A stretch of DNA of 64,000 nt from Effusibacillus lacus. GTDB taxonomy: Bacteria > Bacillota > Bacilli > Tumebacillales > Effusibacillaceae. Of this stretch, positions 8,701-18,099 are shown piece by piece; positions within the stretch are counted from its first letter, which is position 1; every line of letters begins with the position of its first letter. The DNA lies in the NCBI RefSeq assembly GCF_002335525.1, contig NZ_BDUF01000008.1:31741-95740 (forward strand), in the 5' to 3' direction. The notes beneath the pieces are model-generated. The model saw only the letters and a program-made list of their open reading frames with translations, did not search any database and was not told the DNA's origin. Position numbers and translations under genes: made by a program.

Positions 8701-8908
8701 CCACTGTGCCAGTCTCATCCACCAACCATTCGGCTTGAAATGCTTTCTGTAATGTTTCTTTTTCCGGAGCTTCAATTGACAAATCTATATCAGAACGGGG
8801 ATTGCAGTCTCCTCTGGCACGTGAACCAAATAGAATAGCTTTTTGGACGGCGGGTGAAGCCGAGAAAATTGTGTGGAGTTGATTCTTTATATCAGTATCT
8901 ACCTGCAT
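8642..8908 (-). pseudogene. Truncated MNT-type nucleotidyltransferase with foreign 3' end
   Basis: The reading frame of 88 codons starts at an ATG with GAGGGG 7 bases upstream. It shows the nucleotidyltransferase motif AILFGSRARGD followed by RSDIDLSIEAP, the GSxxxGxxxDxD pattern of the minimal (MNT) family. After about residue 68 (DETGTVDS) the DNA becomes the vanW relic read in a different frame, so the native C-terminus is missing. MNT proteins usually work with HEPN partners as antitoxins or nucleotidyltransferases; no HEPN gene is visible here. Probably non-functional. Confidence 0.7.
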
Positions 8909-8949
8909 CTGAAATCCCCTCACTTCGTCTGGAAGTTCAATTCCAATTA

Positions 8950-8985
8950 TACAGAAAGACACTTTGAATTGACCAAGGTGTCTTA
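8950..8985 (-). terminator. ispG terminator
   Basis: On the minus strand AAGACAC pairs with GTGTCTT around 15 bases and is followed by TCTGTAT. It lies 14 bases after the ispG stop codon. It is a modest intrinsic terminator. Confidence 0.55.
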
Positions 8986-8998
8986 ACATAGTCGATAT

Positions 8999-10084
8999 TT
9001 ATTTCAGTGAACCTGTCTTCTCGTATTTCTCCGCCAACAGGTCAATCTCTTTCTTTAATTCCGCCACCAGATCCTTCTCAGGGACCTTCCGCACAATCTC
9101 GCCATGACGGAACAGCAATCCCTCCCCAACCGAACCGGCAATCCCGATATCCGCTTCCTTGGCTTCCCCGGGGCCATTCACGGCGCATCCCAGAACGGAC
9201 ACTTTGATCGGCGCCTTGATTTTGGAAAGGTACTCCTCAATTTCGTTTGCCACACTGATCAGGTCAATTTCAATCCGGCCGCAGGTCGGGCACGAAACAA
9301 GCGTTGCAGCATTGGAAACCAAACCGAATACTTTCAGCAGTTCCCTTGCCACTTTGATTTCTTCCACCGGATCTGCGCTAAGCGACACACGGATGGTATT
9401 GCCTATCCCCATGCTCAGAAGCGTCCCCAGCCCGGCGGAACTCTTGATGGTTCCGGCAAACAAAGTGCCGGACTCGGTGATCCCCAGGTGCAGCGGATAA
9501 TTGAACGATTCCGCCGCCAGACGGTATGCCTCAATCGCCAGAGGGACATCGGACGCTTTCATTGACACAATGATGTTCCGGAAATCAAGATCTTCCAGGA
9601 TCCGAATGTGGTGCAAAGCACTTTCAAGCATCCCTTGCGCGGTCGGATACCCGTACTTGTCAAGGATATGCTTCTCCAGGGAACCGGCGTTCACACCAAT
9701 CCGAATCGGAATATTTCGCTCCTTGCAGGCTTTGACCACCGCTTCCACACGTTCGCGACGACCGATGTTGCCGGGATTGATGCGAACCTTGTCGATGCCG
9801 TTCTCAATGGCCTTCAGCGCCAGTTTATAGTCAAAATGGATATCCGCCACCAGGGGGATGGAAATCTCTTTCTTGATGTCTTTGATCGCTGCAGCCGCTT
9901 CCTCGTTGTTCACCGTTACACGGACCACCTGGCAGCCCGCTTCTTCCAGACGGTGAATCTGCTCCACCGTAGCTTTCACGTCATGGGTCTTGGTCATGGT
10001 CATGCTTTGAATGATGACCTGATCATTGCCGCCTATTGTCAAATTGCCCACCTGCACCGGGCGTGTCTCTCTTCTGTGGTACAT
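8999..10084 (-). CDS. ispG: (E)-4-hydroxy-3-methylbut-2-enyl-diphosphate synthase IspG (GcpE)
   Basis: IspG reduces 2-C-methylerythritol 2,4-cyclodiphosphate to HMBPP, the next-to-last step of the MEP isoprenoid pathway, using a [4Fe-4S] cluster. The 361-residue protein has the usual bacterial length. The cluster cysteines are in VSCPTCGR (near residues 265-268) and [12 protein letters not shown] (near residue 300). The N-terminus [16 protein letters not shown] is typical. Its 3' end is duplicated at 7101-7142. Downstream lies the scarred 7.1-9.0 kb segment. Upstream is palindromic cluster B. Confidence 0.97.
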   Translation of the reverse strand: MYHRRETRPVQVGNLTIGGNDQVIIQSMTMTKTHDVKATVEQIHRLEEAGCQVVRVTVNNEEAAAAIKDIKKEISIPLVADIHFDYKLALKAIENGIDKVRINPGNIGRRERVEAVVKACKERNIPIRIGVNAGSLEKHILDKYGYPTAQGMLESALHHIRILEDLDFRNIIVSMKASDVPLAIEAYRLAAESFNYPLHLGITESGTLFAGTIKSSAGLGTLLSMGIGNTIRVSLSADPVEEIKVARELLKVFGLVSNAATLVSCPTCGRIEIDLISVANEIEEYLSKIKAPIKVSVLGCAVNGPGEAKEADIGIAGSVGEGLLFRHGEIVRKVPEKDLVAELKKEIDLLAEKYEKTGSLK

Positions 10085-10272
10085 TCGAACAGTCTCCCAT
10101 CTGTCAGATGTTCGTACCTATTATACCCTCTAGCCAAAAATCGGGCTAGTGCCACGAATCGGCAGACCCTTCATTTCAGAAAGCTGCTTGCTCACCCATA
10201 ACTTCGGGAGACGATTCCAAAAACAAGAGACTTTGAGGAACTTATTGTGTATCACCTGGCTCCCTTTCTGAC

Positions 10273-10412
10273 AATAAGGGGTTTAGTAGGTCTTATTTGG
10301 TGGGATTTCAAGGGCTTCCCCCTAAAAATCCTCGAAATAAGTGCCTGAAAATCCCCTGCTTCAATATATTGCTCCCTAAGTACAGAAATAGGGACCTCTG
10401 AATCCCTTACTT
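10273..10412. repeat. Palindromic repeat cluster B (three units)
   Basis: Three imperfect palindromes lie at 10273-10298, 10334-10362 and 10385-10412, in the 386-base gap between pbuG and ispG. Units start with AATAAG or AATAGGGACC and end with variants of CCCTTACTT or CTTATTT. They resemble units in clusters A and C. Apart from these units and the pbuG terminator, I see nothing else in the gap. Confidence 0.7.
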
Positions 10413-10424
10413 GCATAATACCAC

Positions 10425-10455
10425 GAAAAAAGGCTGCCCCCACTTGGGACAGCCC
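10425..10455 (-). terminator. pbuG terminator
   Basis: On the minus strand GGCTGTCCC pairs with GGGGCAGCC around a short loop, followed by TTTTTTCG. It begins 16 bases after the pbuG stop codon. It is a canonical intrinsic terminator. Confidence 0.9.
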
Positions 10456-10470
10456 GGTGAATTGTGCAAG

Positions 10471-11847
10471 TTACACATTCAATTCCGTAAAGAAGAATCT
10501 GACCAGAATCAGTGCGCTGAGCACCCACATCAGCCAGTGGATCTTGTGCTTTCCGCCCACCAGGTTGTTGGCCAAAGCCAGGATTACAAAGAACAGGATC
10601 CCGAAGGAAATTCCGTTTGCGATCGAATAGGTGAAAGGCATGATCACGATTGTCAGGAACGCAGGGATCGAATACACGAAATCATTCCACTCGATATCTT
10701 TTACCGCTCCCATCATCAATACACCCACGATGATCAGCGCAGCAGCAGTTGCCTGCCCCGGTACAAGCAGCGCCAACGGAGCAAGAAACAGGGCGAGCAG
10801 GAACAGCACGCCAGTTGTGACAGCGGTAAGGCCTGTACGTCCGCCTTGGGAAACACCTGCAGCACTTTCAATGTATGCAGTTATGGTACTGGTTCCAAGC
10901 AGTGCACCCAAGCTTACGCCACCTGCATCCACCAGCATTGCGCGGCCGATTTTTTCTTTGCCGTCCGGCTTGTCCAGAAGCCCTGCTTTCGCGGCAGTAC
11001 CCGTCAAGGTTCCGAATGTATCAAACAATTCCACAAAGGTAAAGGTAAAGATAATGGTCAACAGACCCGCGTTAATGGCACCCGCAATATCCAGGCTGCC
11101 AATCGCCAGATTGGAAAAATCGGGGATCCAATTCGCGTTGGCCAAGGAGCCAAGATTGGTAATTCCCATCGGGATGCCGATAATCGTTGTGATAATGATT
11201 CCAAGCAAAATCGCGGCAGGAACCCGCATCGCCATCAAGATGCTGGTCACGAGCAAGCCGATAGCCGCAAGCATAATCCCTTTGTCATGGATAAAGTTCC
11301 CCAATTGCATCAGCCAGTCAAAACCGCCAATGTTCTTGAGCGGCTGCGCCGGATCTTTCCCGATGTAAAACGCAGTCAGCAAGCCACTGTTCTTGAATCC
11401 GATGATGGTAATAAACAACCCGATCCCCACTGTCACTGCCGCACGGAGGGATTTAGGCACCGCCTCCAGCATCATCTGCCGAATCTTGGTCAAGGTTAAC
11501 AGGATAAAAATAAGACCGGAGATAAAGACGGCACCCAGTGCCATTTGCCAGGTAATCTGCCCGTTGGAACTGAGGACGACGGCTGCAAAGTAGGCATTCA
11601 GCCCCATGCCCGGTGCCAGAGCGATCGGGAAATTCACAAGCAATCCCATCAGGATCGTGACCAGACCTGCCCCCAGAGCGGTCGCCACGAATACGGCGTT
11701 AAATTCCATTCCGGTAGCCCCGCCAGCCGTCAGGGTCAGCGGGTTCACGATCAGAATGTAAGCCATCGTGATAAACGTGGTGATCCCTGCAATGATCTCA
11801 GTGCGAACATTCGTGTTGTTTTCCTGCAATCGGAAGAATTTTTCCAT
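10471..11847 (-). CDS. pbuG: Hypoxanthine/guanine permease, AzgA branch of NCS2
   Basis: This is a membrane purine base:proton symporter of about 458 residues. The start FFRLQENNTNVRTEIIAGITTF is the signature of AzgA-type permeases. NFPIALAPGMGLNAYFA near residue 75 and the central FVELFDTFGTLTGTAAKAGLL are conserved transport motifs. It has about twelve hydrophobic segments. I chose the ATG at 11847 with GGAGG 11 bases upstream, because a longer frame would run into guaA. It follows guaA by 22 bases, as guaA-pbuG does in B. subtilis, so it shares the guanine riboswitch of guaA. Confidence 0.93.
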   Translation of the reverse strand: MEKFFRLQENNTNVRTEIIAGITTFITMAYILIVNPLTLTAGGATGMEFNAVFVATALGAGLVTILMGLLVNFPIALAPGMGLNAYFAAVVLSSNGQITWQMALGAVFISGLIFILLTLTKIRQMMLEAVPKSLRAAVTVGIGLFITIIGFKNSGLLTAFYIGKDPAQPLKNIGGFDWLMQLGNFIHDKGIMLAAIGLLVTSILMAMRVPAAILLGIIITTIIGIPMGITNLGSLANANWIPDFSNLAIGSLDIAGAINAGLLTIIFTFTFVELFDTFGTLTGTAAKAGLLDKPDGKEKIGRAMLVDAGGVSLGALLGTSTITAYIESAAGVSQGGRTGLTAVTTGVLFLLALFLAPLALLVPGQATAAALIIVGVLMMGAVKDIEWNDFVYSIPAFLTIVIMPFTYSIANGISFGILFFVILALANNLVGGKHKIHWLMWVLSALILVRFFFTELNV

Positions 11848-11869
11848 TGCTTGATGTCCTCCCTTTCTT

Positions 11870-13402
11870 TTATTCCCACTCAATCGTGGCAGGCGGTTTG
11901 GAAGTTATATCATAAACCACCCTGTTTACATGAGGCACTTCATTGACAAGACGGGTCGAAAGCCGCTCAAGCACGTCAAAGGGAATTCTCGCCCAGTCGG
12001 CTGTCATCCCGTCTTTGGAAGTGACAGCCCGGATGCCGATGGTATAGGCATAGGTCCGTTCATCTCCCATGACCCCGACGCTCCTGATATTGGGCAAGAC
12101 CGCGAAGTACTGCCAAATCTCCCGGTCCAATCCGGATCTTTTGATCTCGTCCCGGACCACCCAGTCTGCCTCTTGCAGCAGATCCAGCTTGTCCTCCGTT
12201 ACCTCGCCGATAATGCGAATTGCCAGACCCGGCCCCGGGAACGGCTGCCGCCAGACAATTTCATCGGCAATTCCCAACTCGGTGCCAAGGGCCCTCACTT
12301 CATCCTTGAACAGCGTCTTCAGCGGTTCCACCAGTTCAAACTGCATGTCTTCCGGCAGTCCGCCCACATTATGGTGGGACTTGATGGTGGCTGCCGTGGC
12401 GGTTCCGCTTTCGATAATGTCTGTATAAAGTGTGCCCTGCGCCAGATAATCGAAATGACCGAGTTTCTTCGATTCCTCCTCAAACACCCGGATAAATTCT
12501 TCACCAATAATCTTGCGCTTCTGTTCGGGGTCGGTGACTCCCGCCAAACGGGCCAGGAACCGTTCTTTTGCGTCAATTTTGACCACGTTCATGTGAAATT
12601 CCTGGGCGAATGTCTGCATGACCAGATCCGCCTCGTTCTTGCGGAGCAAGCCGTGATCCACAAACATGCAGGTCAGATTGTCACCGATAGCCCGGTGTAC
12701 CAAGACGGCCGCCACCGAAGAATCCACACCGCCGGACAACGCACAGAGCACTTTTTTGCCCCCGACAACAGACCGGATATCGGCAATTGCTTCGTCCACA
12801 TAAGATCCCATCGTCCACTCTCCGCGGCAACCGCAAACTTCGTAAAGGAAGTTCCTGAGCATCTCTTGGCCATGGATGGAATGGTTCACTTCCGGATGGA
12901 ACTGAACGGCGTAGATTTTGCGATCCGGGGAACTCATGGCCGCAACGGGAGCATGCTCCGTGGAAGCGTCCACCTGAAAACCGGCCGGAGGTGCCAGCAC
13001 CAGGTCGCTGTGGCTCATCCATACCTGCTGTTCTCCAGGTTGGTTCTTGTAAAGAATCGAATCGGAACGAACTTCGATCATCGCTTTTCCGTATTCCCGC
13101 ACAGCCGCCCGCTCCACTTTCGCCTCAAAGTGGTGGGCAATCAGCTGCATTCCATAACAAATTCCCAGAATCGGAACGCCCAGTTCAAAAATGGCAGGGT
13201 CAACTTTCGGTGAGCCCTCCGCATACACAGAATTGGGACCGCCCGAGAAGACAACCCCTTTTACTCCCATCTCTTTCAGCCTGTCAGCCGTAACGGTTGG
13301 CGGAAGCAACTCTGAGTAAACGTTCAGTTCCCGAATGCGCCGGGTGATCAGCTGGTTGTACTGTCCGCCAAAATCGAGTACCACAACAGATTCATGTTTC
13401 AC
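11870..13402 (-). CDS. guaA: GMP synthase (glutamine-hydrolysing) GuaA
   Basis: GuaA converts XMP to GMP with glutamine and ATP. The N-terminal class I amidotransferase has the nucleophile motif GICYGMQL (Cys near residue 82) and [10 protein letters not shown]. The ATP pyrophosphatase P-loop [14 protein letters not shown] lies near residue 222. The C-terminal dimerisation domain contains [14 protein letters not shown] and ends with [13 protein letters not shown], as expected. The start is uncertain: GTG at 13402 gives a typical N-terminus, whereas TTG at 13420 would add six residues. It is preceded by its own promoter and a guanine riboswitch. Confidence 0.97.
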   Translation of the reverse strand: MKHESVVVLDFGGQYNQLITRRIRELNVYSELLPPTVTADRLKEMGVKGVVFSGGPNSVYAEGSPKVDPAIFELGVPILGICYGMQLIAHHFEAKVERAAVREYGKAMIEVRSDSILYKNQPGEQQVWMSHSDLVLAPPAGFQVDASTEHAPVAAMSSPDRKIYAVQFHPEVNHSIHGQEMLRNFLYEVCGCRGEWTMGSYVDEAIADIRSVVGGKKVLCALSGGVDSSVAAVLVHRAIGDNLTCMFVDHGLLRKNEADLVMQTFAQEFHMNVVKIDAKERFLARLAGVTDPEQKRKIIGEEFIRVFEEESKKLGHFDYLAQGTLYTDIIESGTATAATIKSHHNVGGLPEDMQFELVEPLKTLFKDEVRALGTELGIADEIVWRQPFPGPGLAIRIIGEVTEDKLDLLQEADWVVRDEIKRSGLDREIWQYFAVLPNIRSVGVMGDERTYAYTIGIRAVTSKDGMTADWARIPFDVLERLSTRLVNEVPHVNRVVYDITSKPPATIEWE

Positions 13403-13429
13403 TGCCCATCTAGCCCCCAAGACTGATTA

Positions 13430-13556
13430 GAAAATAAAAAACACCGGTTTTGCCCGTTGAATTTGACTTCCTTACTAGGATTAGCAAAGATTGACAGTCA
13501 AATACGAGGCAAAAACGGTGGTCGCGAATCAAGACTTGCCGAACAACCGCCTCGTA
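13430..13556 (-). promoter_or_regulatory. Expression platform of the guaA riboswitch (terminator and antiterminator)
   Basis: On the minus strand CACCGTTTTTGCC (13508-13520) can pair with GGGCAAAACCGGTG (13442-13455), followed by a T-rich run at 13430-13441. This is a terminator with a long loop. The 3' strand of P1, TACGAGGC (complement of 13549-13556), can instead pair with GCCTCGTA (complement of 13503-13510), which overlaps the edge of the terminator stem. These exclusive pairings are the classic off-switch design: guanine holds P1 and allows termination. Confidence 0.75.
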
Positions 13557-13617
13557 GTCAGGTCATTTACGGTGACCTGGTAGAGACTGTCGGGCCCTAT
13601 CCCCGACGTTATACGAG
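13550..13617 (-). ncRNA. Guanine riboswitch of guaA-pbuG
   Basis: A second purine aptamer. P1 strands are GCTCGT and ACGAGGC. L2 contains GGATAGGGC, the junction has GTCTCTACC and L3 contains ACCGTAAAT. The specificity base in CCTGACTACG is C, so guanine is the likely ligand. L2 has G where most aptamers, including the purE copy here, have U (ATAGGG instead of ATATGG). This position is not one of the G-C kissing pairs, so folding should be kept. Confidence 0.93.
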
Positions 13618-13630
13618 CGTTTCCGACATC

Positions 13631-13673
13631 AGTTTACACGAACATTATTTGCAAGTCAACGCTTGTTTGTTCG
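13631..13673 (-). promoter_or_regulatory. guaA promoter with paired CGAAC elements
   Basis: On the minus strand TTGACT (13654-13659) and TAAACT (13631-13636) are 17 bases apart. Two inverted CGAAC elements lie at 13639-13643 and 13669-13673, 25 bases apart, in flanks such as TTACACGAACATT. The arrangement is close to the PurR boxes at purE, but here one box lies within the promoter spacer. The promoter overlaps the 3' end of the transglutaminase gene. Confidence 0.7.
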
Positions 13674-15890
13674 TCCTATTTTTCGAACGATGCGTTCCCA
13701 AAGCTCTTGTGATTCCATTACTTCCTTCTTTTCAACCGGTTTGTTGCCATAACGAACCCGCTCAAAAATTCGGACCAACTGAATCCACTCATTCCCACGA
13801 AAGCCTTTGGCTGTCATTTCCGCCCCAAACTCCCTGACTGTCACATTCGGATCCCGACGCAAACCGAATCTTTGGATAATCGTCAACAAACGGTCTATGG
13901 CATGAACAATCTGTAACTTCCCGTCATCACCTTTCCCGGCAGACCGCTTCAGATAGAAGGCGATCAGCAGGCGGCGGCGGAACAGGAATCCCGCAGCAAG
14001 CAGCAGTATGCACAGTGCCAAAGTGACGGACCCAATCAGTCTCCAGTTAATCTCATATGTCACTTTGACGCTGTCATCCGTTTGCTGCGGATTGTCAGGT
14101 TCTTTTCTTTCCGTTTGTTCGGCGGGCTGCTCCGGGGCAGCCACCGGAGTCACTTCCTGCACCACAGGTTGGGCGAAAGTGGCAGTCGGCTCAAACGGAA
14201 CCCATCCGGTTCCCGGAATCCAGACCTCCACCCAGGAGTGGGCATTCTTGTTGCGAACCAGATATTTCTTCATGTCACTGCCCGGGACGGGGGTTGTGTC
14301 CTGCTCCCCGGCGGTGAAGCCTTTCACCCATCTTGCCGGCATCCCGACAGATCTGGCCAACACCACCATGGAAGAAGAGAAGTGGTCACAATACCCTCTT
14401 TGGCTGTCAAACAGGAACTGGTCGACAAAATCCTGATCGGCGGCCGGGAAGGGAACGTCTTTCGTTTCATAGGTGTAGTTGGTTCGCAGGTATTCTTCGA
14501 TCGCTTTTGCTTTTTCGTAGAAATTCTCCTTATTGCCCGCAATCGTAACAGCAAGGTCCCGCACCCTCTGGGGCAGCGTGCCAGGCAGGTTCATGTATGC
14601 TTCATACCGCTTCTGTCGTATCAAATCCATAAATGCCTGCTTGTTTGTCTCCTGCCAGAACTTCTCCTCCCGTGTTTGAATCCCCTCCGGGTCATAGAAA
14701 GGCACATGGGACACCACATCATAAATGGTCCCCTTCCGAAGATCGGACGCCATACGCCAAGCTGTCGGGGTAAAGTATTTGATGGAAAACCGGCTTCCGC
14801 CAGACGGATTTGGCTGGACGTTTTCAATTTGGTATTGTCCCAACAACACGTCAAACTGGCCGTTTTCCATCTGGATTTGCTGACGAACGTACTTGGTCCG
14901 GACATCCGCCTGAATCGCATAGTCGTCTCGGAACTGTTGGGTTGTTTCCTGAAGCGGGAAACGGGGAGCCACCGTAAAACCGTTATCAGCCCAACCCTTC
15001 CCTGTGTATACCGCTTTCGACTCTCCGCGATAGTACCCTTCCTGATTGGTAAGTACCGTGAAGGCAATCGTCTCGTCCATCTCGTACGGACCGCCCAGAT
15101 TGCTGTCGTCGTTCCCGTACCCGATTTTTTTCGGACCGTTCAGCCCCTCATTGACCGCTTTCCCCTGCAGAAAGGAAACGGGATCCGGCCAGGAAGGAGG
15201 GAGTTTGGGGGCAGCCATGCCGGTTCCGACAGCTGATGCAGTCACAACCAACGTCCACACCACCCATTTGGCTGGCCAACCTCGCATTCTTTTCGGAATG
15301 CGGGCCCATTTTTCCAGTTCCGGCAGTTGGGAAAGCGACAACATGATAACCCCAAGCAGAAAGTAGCGAACCACATATCCGGAAGCATCCGGCGGGAAGA
15401 ACGTATCAATCACGCCAATCACAAGCTCCCCGATGAACAGCAGCACAAACAACCATACCCGGCTGATCATTGCATTTCGATAGACAGAAGCGGTTAACCA
15501 GAGGAACAGAAGAAACAGAAACGTCCGGGTAATCTCGGGCACATCCGTAAAGTTCCGCTCCACCAGCAGATTGAATCCGACCGACAGTTCCCTCCCCAGA
15601 TCCAGAATCCATTTGAACTCCCAGATCTTCTCGCCAAAGAAATAAAAATAATGCATAAACGAGAACATAAGTGCCAGTTTCAAGCCAATCTGGACAATCC
15701 GAGCGGGAACCAACAACTCAATTCCCAACAACAGAGCCACAAACAGGTAGAACCCGTCCATGTCGGGGATGCCGCCCGCCTGCCCCAGCGGAGCCAACAA
15801 CTGGTACAGCCAGACGAACAAGATGGCGGTCAACAGAAAATCCCTTGAAAAAGTGCCGGTAATCCAATTAGATGTACGCTGCATGAACAA
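13656..15890 (-). CDS. Membrane transglutaminase-like protein (TgpA/YebA type)
   Basis: The 744-residue membrane protein has about six N-terminal transmembrane segments. An extracellular transglutaminase core follows, with Cys in QRGYCDHFSSSMV near residue 500 and the His and Asp/Glu region NAHSWVEVWIPGTGWVPFEPT near residues 550-565. A further membrane segment lies near residue 640 (IGSVTLALCILLLAAGFLF), followed by a cytosolic DUF4129-like tail. The catalytic order Cys-His-acid is intact. It is the last gene of the MoxR-DUF58-transglutaminase operon, which precedes guaA as yeaC-yeaD-yebA do in B. subtilis. Function is probably related to envelope protein processing. That is inference. Confidence 0.88.
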   Translation of the reverse strand: MFMQRTSNWITGTFSRDFLLTAILFVWLYQLLAPLGQAGGIPDMDGFYLFVALLLGIELLVPARIVQIGLKLALMFSFMHYFYFFGEKIWEFKWILDLGRELSVGFNLLVERNFTDVPEITRTFLFLLFLWLTASVYRNAMISRVWLFVLLFIGELVIGVIDTFFPPDASGYVVRYFLLGVIMLSLSQLPELEKWARIPKRMRGWPAKWVVWTLVVTASAVGTGMAAPKLPPSWPDPVSFLQGKAVNEGLNGPKKIGYGNDDSNLGGPYEMDETIAFTVLTNQEGYYRGESKAVYTGKGWADNGFTVAPRFPLQETTQQFRDDYAIQADVRTKYVRQQIQMENGQFDVLLGQYQIENVQPNPSGGSRFSIKYFTPTAWRMASDLRKGTIYDVVSHVPFYDPEGIQTREEKFWQETNKQAFMDLIRQKRYEAYMNLPGTLPQRVRDLAVTIAGNKENFYEKAKAIEEYLRTNYTYETKDVPFPAADQDFVDQFLFDSQRGYCDHFSSSMVVLARSVGMPARWVKGFTAGEQDTTPVPGSDMKKYLVRNKNAHSWVEVWIPGTGWVPFEPTATFAQPVVQEVTPVAAPEQPAEQTERKEPDNPQQTDDSVKVTYEINWRLIGSVTLALCILLLAAGFLFRRRLLIAFYLKRSAGKGDDGKLQIVHAIDRLLTIIQRFGLRRDPNVTVREFGAEMTAKGFRGNEWIQLVRIFERVRYGNKPVEKKEVMESQELWERIVRKIGRTNKR

Positions 15891-17094
15891 CCGGCCCCCT
15901 TACCGCTTCCTCCAATTCCTGTTCACTCCCAACAAAATACGCATGCACTCCGAACAGCGCCAGCTTGCCGATCATCTCCCGCTCGGCCTGTGTAATCATG
16001 GAGGAACTCTTGATCAGGAAAAATTCCGTCTTAATCTTTCGATAGTCAAGCAGTCCCACGAGCTTGACCATTTCCCCGTCCACAACAGGGGTAACCAGCA
16101 CGGCCGTCGAACCCCGCGTCAGGTAGCTGATCTCTTTCAGCACGGTATCCGTAAAAGACAGGTCTGAATCCGGCTGTACAATTGCCAAATGATCCAAAAT
16201 CTTGATGAATTGTTCCTGGTTGCGGGATACCGGGAAAATCTTCTTTTCCATCCCGTGTGAAACAAGACCGACAGTATACTTCCTCTCCAAACCGTAACGA
16301 ATCAGGGAAGCGGCTGCGGTCACAGCCGTCTCGAACACCGGCCCCCCGGCCGCCCCGTAATCCTTCTGACAGCGGTTCAGAAAGAACATCAGATCGTTGG
16401 TTACATGCAGTTCAAATTCTTTCGATTTGAGGGCACCCGTTCGGGCTGTTGCCCGCCAGTGAATGCGGGATAACCGGTCTCCAGGCGCGTAATCTCGGAC
16501 TCCAAGCACGTTTGTGGTATCTTCTGCCATCCGGTTTTGCGCGTAGGACATCCCCGCATTGAACTGGTTGACCGTATGCCAGTATCTTACAGGCACAATT
16601 CTCGGATATACAGTCACTTCGTCGTGACGGGAGTGGACGGCTTTTTTTCGATAGAGCCCCAGAATATCCCCCGTTTGCAGAATCGTGTCCTGCAGGGAGT
16701 ATTTGCCCCTTTGCATGTTGGGAATCACGTATTTCATCCGGATCTGTTTTTCAAATCCCGGGAAGAAGATTCTTTTGTTTTCCGCACCCCGAATGACCAA
16801 CCGGTGCGGGATCACATCCTCCACCACCAACCAGGCCAGCGGCCATTTTGACTGGGATCTGACTTCCAGGTCCACCTCCAGACCGGAACCGGCCGTCAGT
16901 TTATTGGCGGAGATTCGCCTTGTGCTTGTCAGGCGTTGACCGGCGTAAAGACGGGTCAGGATCTCATACAAAACAATTACGCTGGTGGCGGCAAACAAGA
17001 ACCAGGAAGCGTATCCCCCCTGAAATTTTGCGTAAGAGTATGTGGAAGCAAGCACAAGAAACAGGAGTGCATACAAGCCAAAGGTCTTCCGCAC
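15868..17094 (-). CDS. DUF58 domain protein (YeaD type)
   Basis: The 408-residue protein has two N-terminal membrane segments (LYALLFLVLASTYSYA and WFLFAATSVIVLYEIL). The DUF58 core contains the motif RDYAPGDRLSRIHWRATARTG near residue 205. The C-terminal half has a von Willebrand factor A-like fold (DLMFFLNRC, EREMIGKLALFGVHAYFVG). DUF58 proteins act with MoxR AAA ATPases, probably as chaperone-like assembly partners. It overlaps the transglutaminase gene by 23 bases and directly adjoins the moxR-like gene. Confidence 0.9.
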   Translation of the reverse strand: MRKTFGLYALLFLVLASTYSYAKFQGGYASWFLFAATSVIVLYEILTRLYAGQRLTSTRRISANKLTAGSGLEVDLEVRSQSKWPLAWLVVEDVIPHRLVIRGAENKRIFFPGFEKQIRMKYVIPNMQRGKYSLQDTILQTGDILGLYRKKAVHSRHDEVTVYPRIVPVRYWHTVNQFNAGMSYAQNRMAEDTTNVLGVRDYAPGDRLSRIHWRATARTGALKSKEFELHVTNDLMFFLNRCQKDYGAAGGPVFETAVTAAASLIRYGLERKYTVGLVSHGMEKKIFPVSRNQEQFIKILDHLAIVQPDSDLSFTDTVLKEISYLTRGSTAVLVTPVVDGEMVKLVGLLDYRKIKTEFFLIKSSSMITQAEREMIGKLALFGVHAYFVGSEQELEEAVRGPVVHAAYI

Positions 17095-18099
17095 TTATCT
17101 TCTCTCCCCGTCTCTCGCAATGGGAACCGGAACGCTTCGCATCACATCCTGCAGTACGTCCTGCACCGTCACCCCTGACAACCGTGCTTCGCTCTTGAGA
17201 ATGATGCGGTGGCCAAAGGTAAGAGGCACTAACCGCTTCACATCGTCAGGCACCACAAAGTCACGTCCCAGGATAAAGGCAAGAGCCATGGAGGCTTTCA
17301 ACAACGCAATCGACCCCCGGGGAGATGCTCCCAGGTACACATTTCGGTTCTCCCTTGTAGCGGTGGCAACTTTCACAATGTATTCTCGGACGCTTGGCTC
17401 CACATACACCTCCTGGACGGCTTCCTTCAGATATTGAATGGTTTCCAGATCCAGCACTTGCTCAAGCTGTTCAATGGGATGGCCTTTCTCCTGACGGGAC
17501 AAGATGTCAATCTCATCCCGCATGCTCGGGTAACCAAGGCTGATTTTTAACAGAAAGCGATCCAGCTGGGCTTCCGGCAGCGGGAAGGTTCCCTCGTATT
17601 CGATGGGGTTCTGGGTAGCCAGCACCATAAACGGCTTATGCAGGACATGCGTGACCCCGTCCACGGTGATGTTTCCTTCCTCCATTGCCTCCAGCAGGGC
17701 CGACTGCGTTTTGGGAGACGTCCGGTTGATCTCGTCCGCCAGGACAATATTGGCCATGATGGGCCCCGGCCGGAACTCAAACTCCTGTGTTTTCTGATTG
17801 TATATGGAAACCCCGGTCACGTCCGACGGAAGCAAGTCCGGTGTAAACTGAATCCGCTTGAAGGAACAGCCCAGCGATTTGGCAAGTGTCCTTACCAGCA
17901 TGGTCTTTCCTACACCCGGCACGTCTTCCAGGAGAACGTGGCCGCCGCTTAGCAGCGCCACAAGGCAATAATGAACGGCTTCGGATTTTCCGACAATAAC
18001 TTTCTCCACATTTGCAACCACTTGCTGCAGCAATGCATAAGGTTTGTCGTAATTCGTGTCCACCAGCCGTTGTTCGTCCGTCAGCTTCATTCCCGTCAA
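17095..18099 (-). CDS. MoxR family AAA+ ATPase
   Basis: The 334-residue cytosolic ATPase contains Walker [14 protein letters not shown] near residue 60, Walker [23 protein letters not shown] near residue 120, and the sensor region [23 protein letters not shown]. This is the MRP/MoxR subgroup, which acts as a chaperone with DUF58/VWA partners. It is the first gene of the three-gene operon, and its stop adjoins the DUF58 start. The stretch 18100-18255 upstream should contain the promoter, but I cannot single one out. Confidence 0.94.
   Translation of the reverse strand: MTGMKLTDEQRLVDTNYDKPYALLQQVVANVEKVIVGKSEAVHYCLVALLSGGHVLLEDVPGVGKTMLVRTLAKSLGCSFKRIQFTPDLLPSDVTGVSIYNQKTQEFEFRPGPIMANIVLADEINRTSPKTQSALLEAMEEGNITVDGVTHVLHKPFMVLATQNPIEYEGTFPLPEAQLDRFLLKISLGYPSMRDEIDILSRQEKGHPIEQLEQVLDLETIQYLKEAVQEVYVEPSVREYIVKVATATRENRNVYLGASPRGSIALLKASMALAFILGRDFVVPDDVKRLVPLTFGHRIILKSEARLSGVTVQDVLQDVMRSVPVPIARDGERR

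Noticed and set aside
8642..8989. Complete MNT/HEPN toxin-antitoxin module
   Set aside because: The nucleotidyltransferase is truncated and ends in out-of-frame vanW sequence. No HEPN-like gene is adjacent.
10252..10443. 63-codon minus-strand frame between pbuG and ispG
   Set aside because: It runs through palindrome cluster B and the pbuG terminator, has no ribosome site, and has no protein-like pattern.
13457..13837. 126-codon plus-strand frame over the guaA leader
   Set aside because: It overlaps the riboswitch and the 3' end of the transglutaminase gene on the other strand and has no family match or ribosome site.
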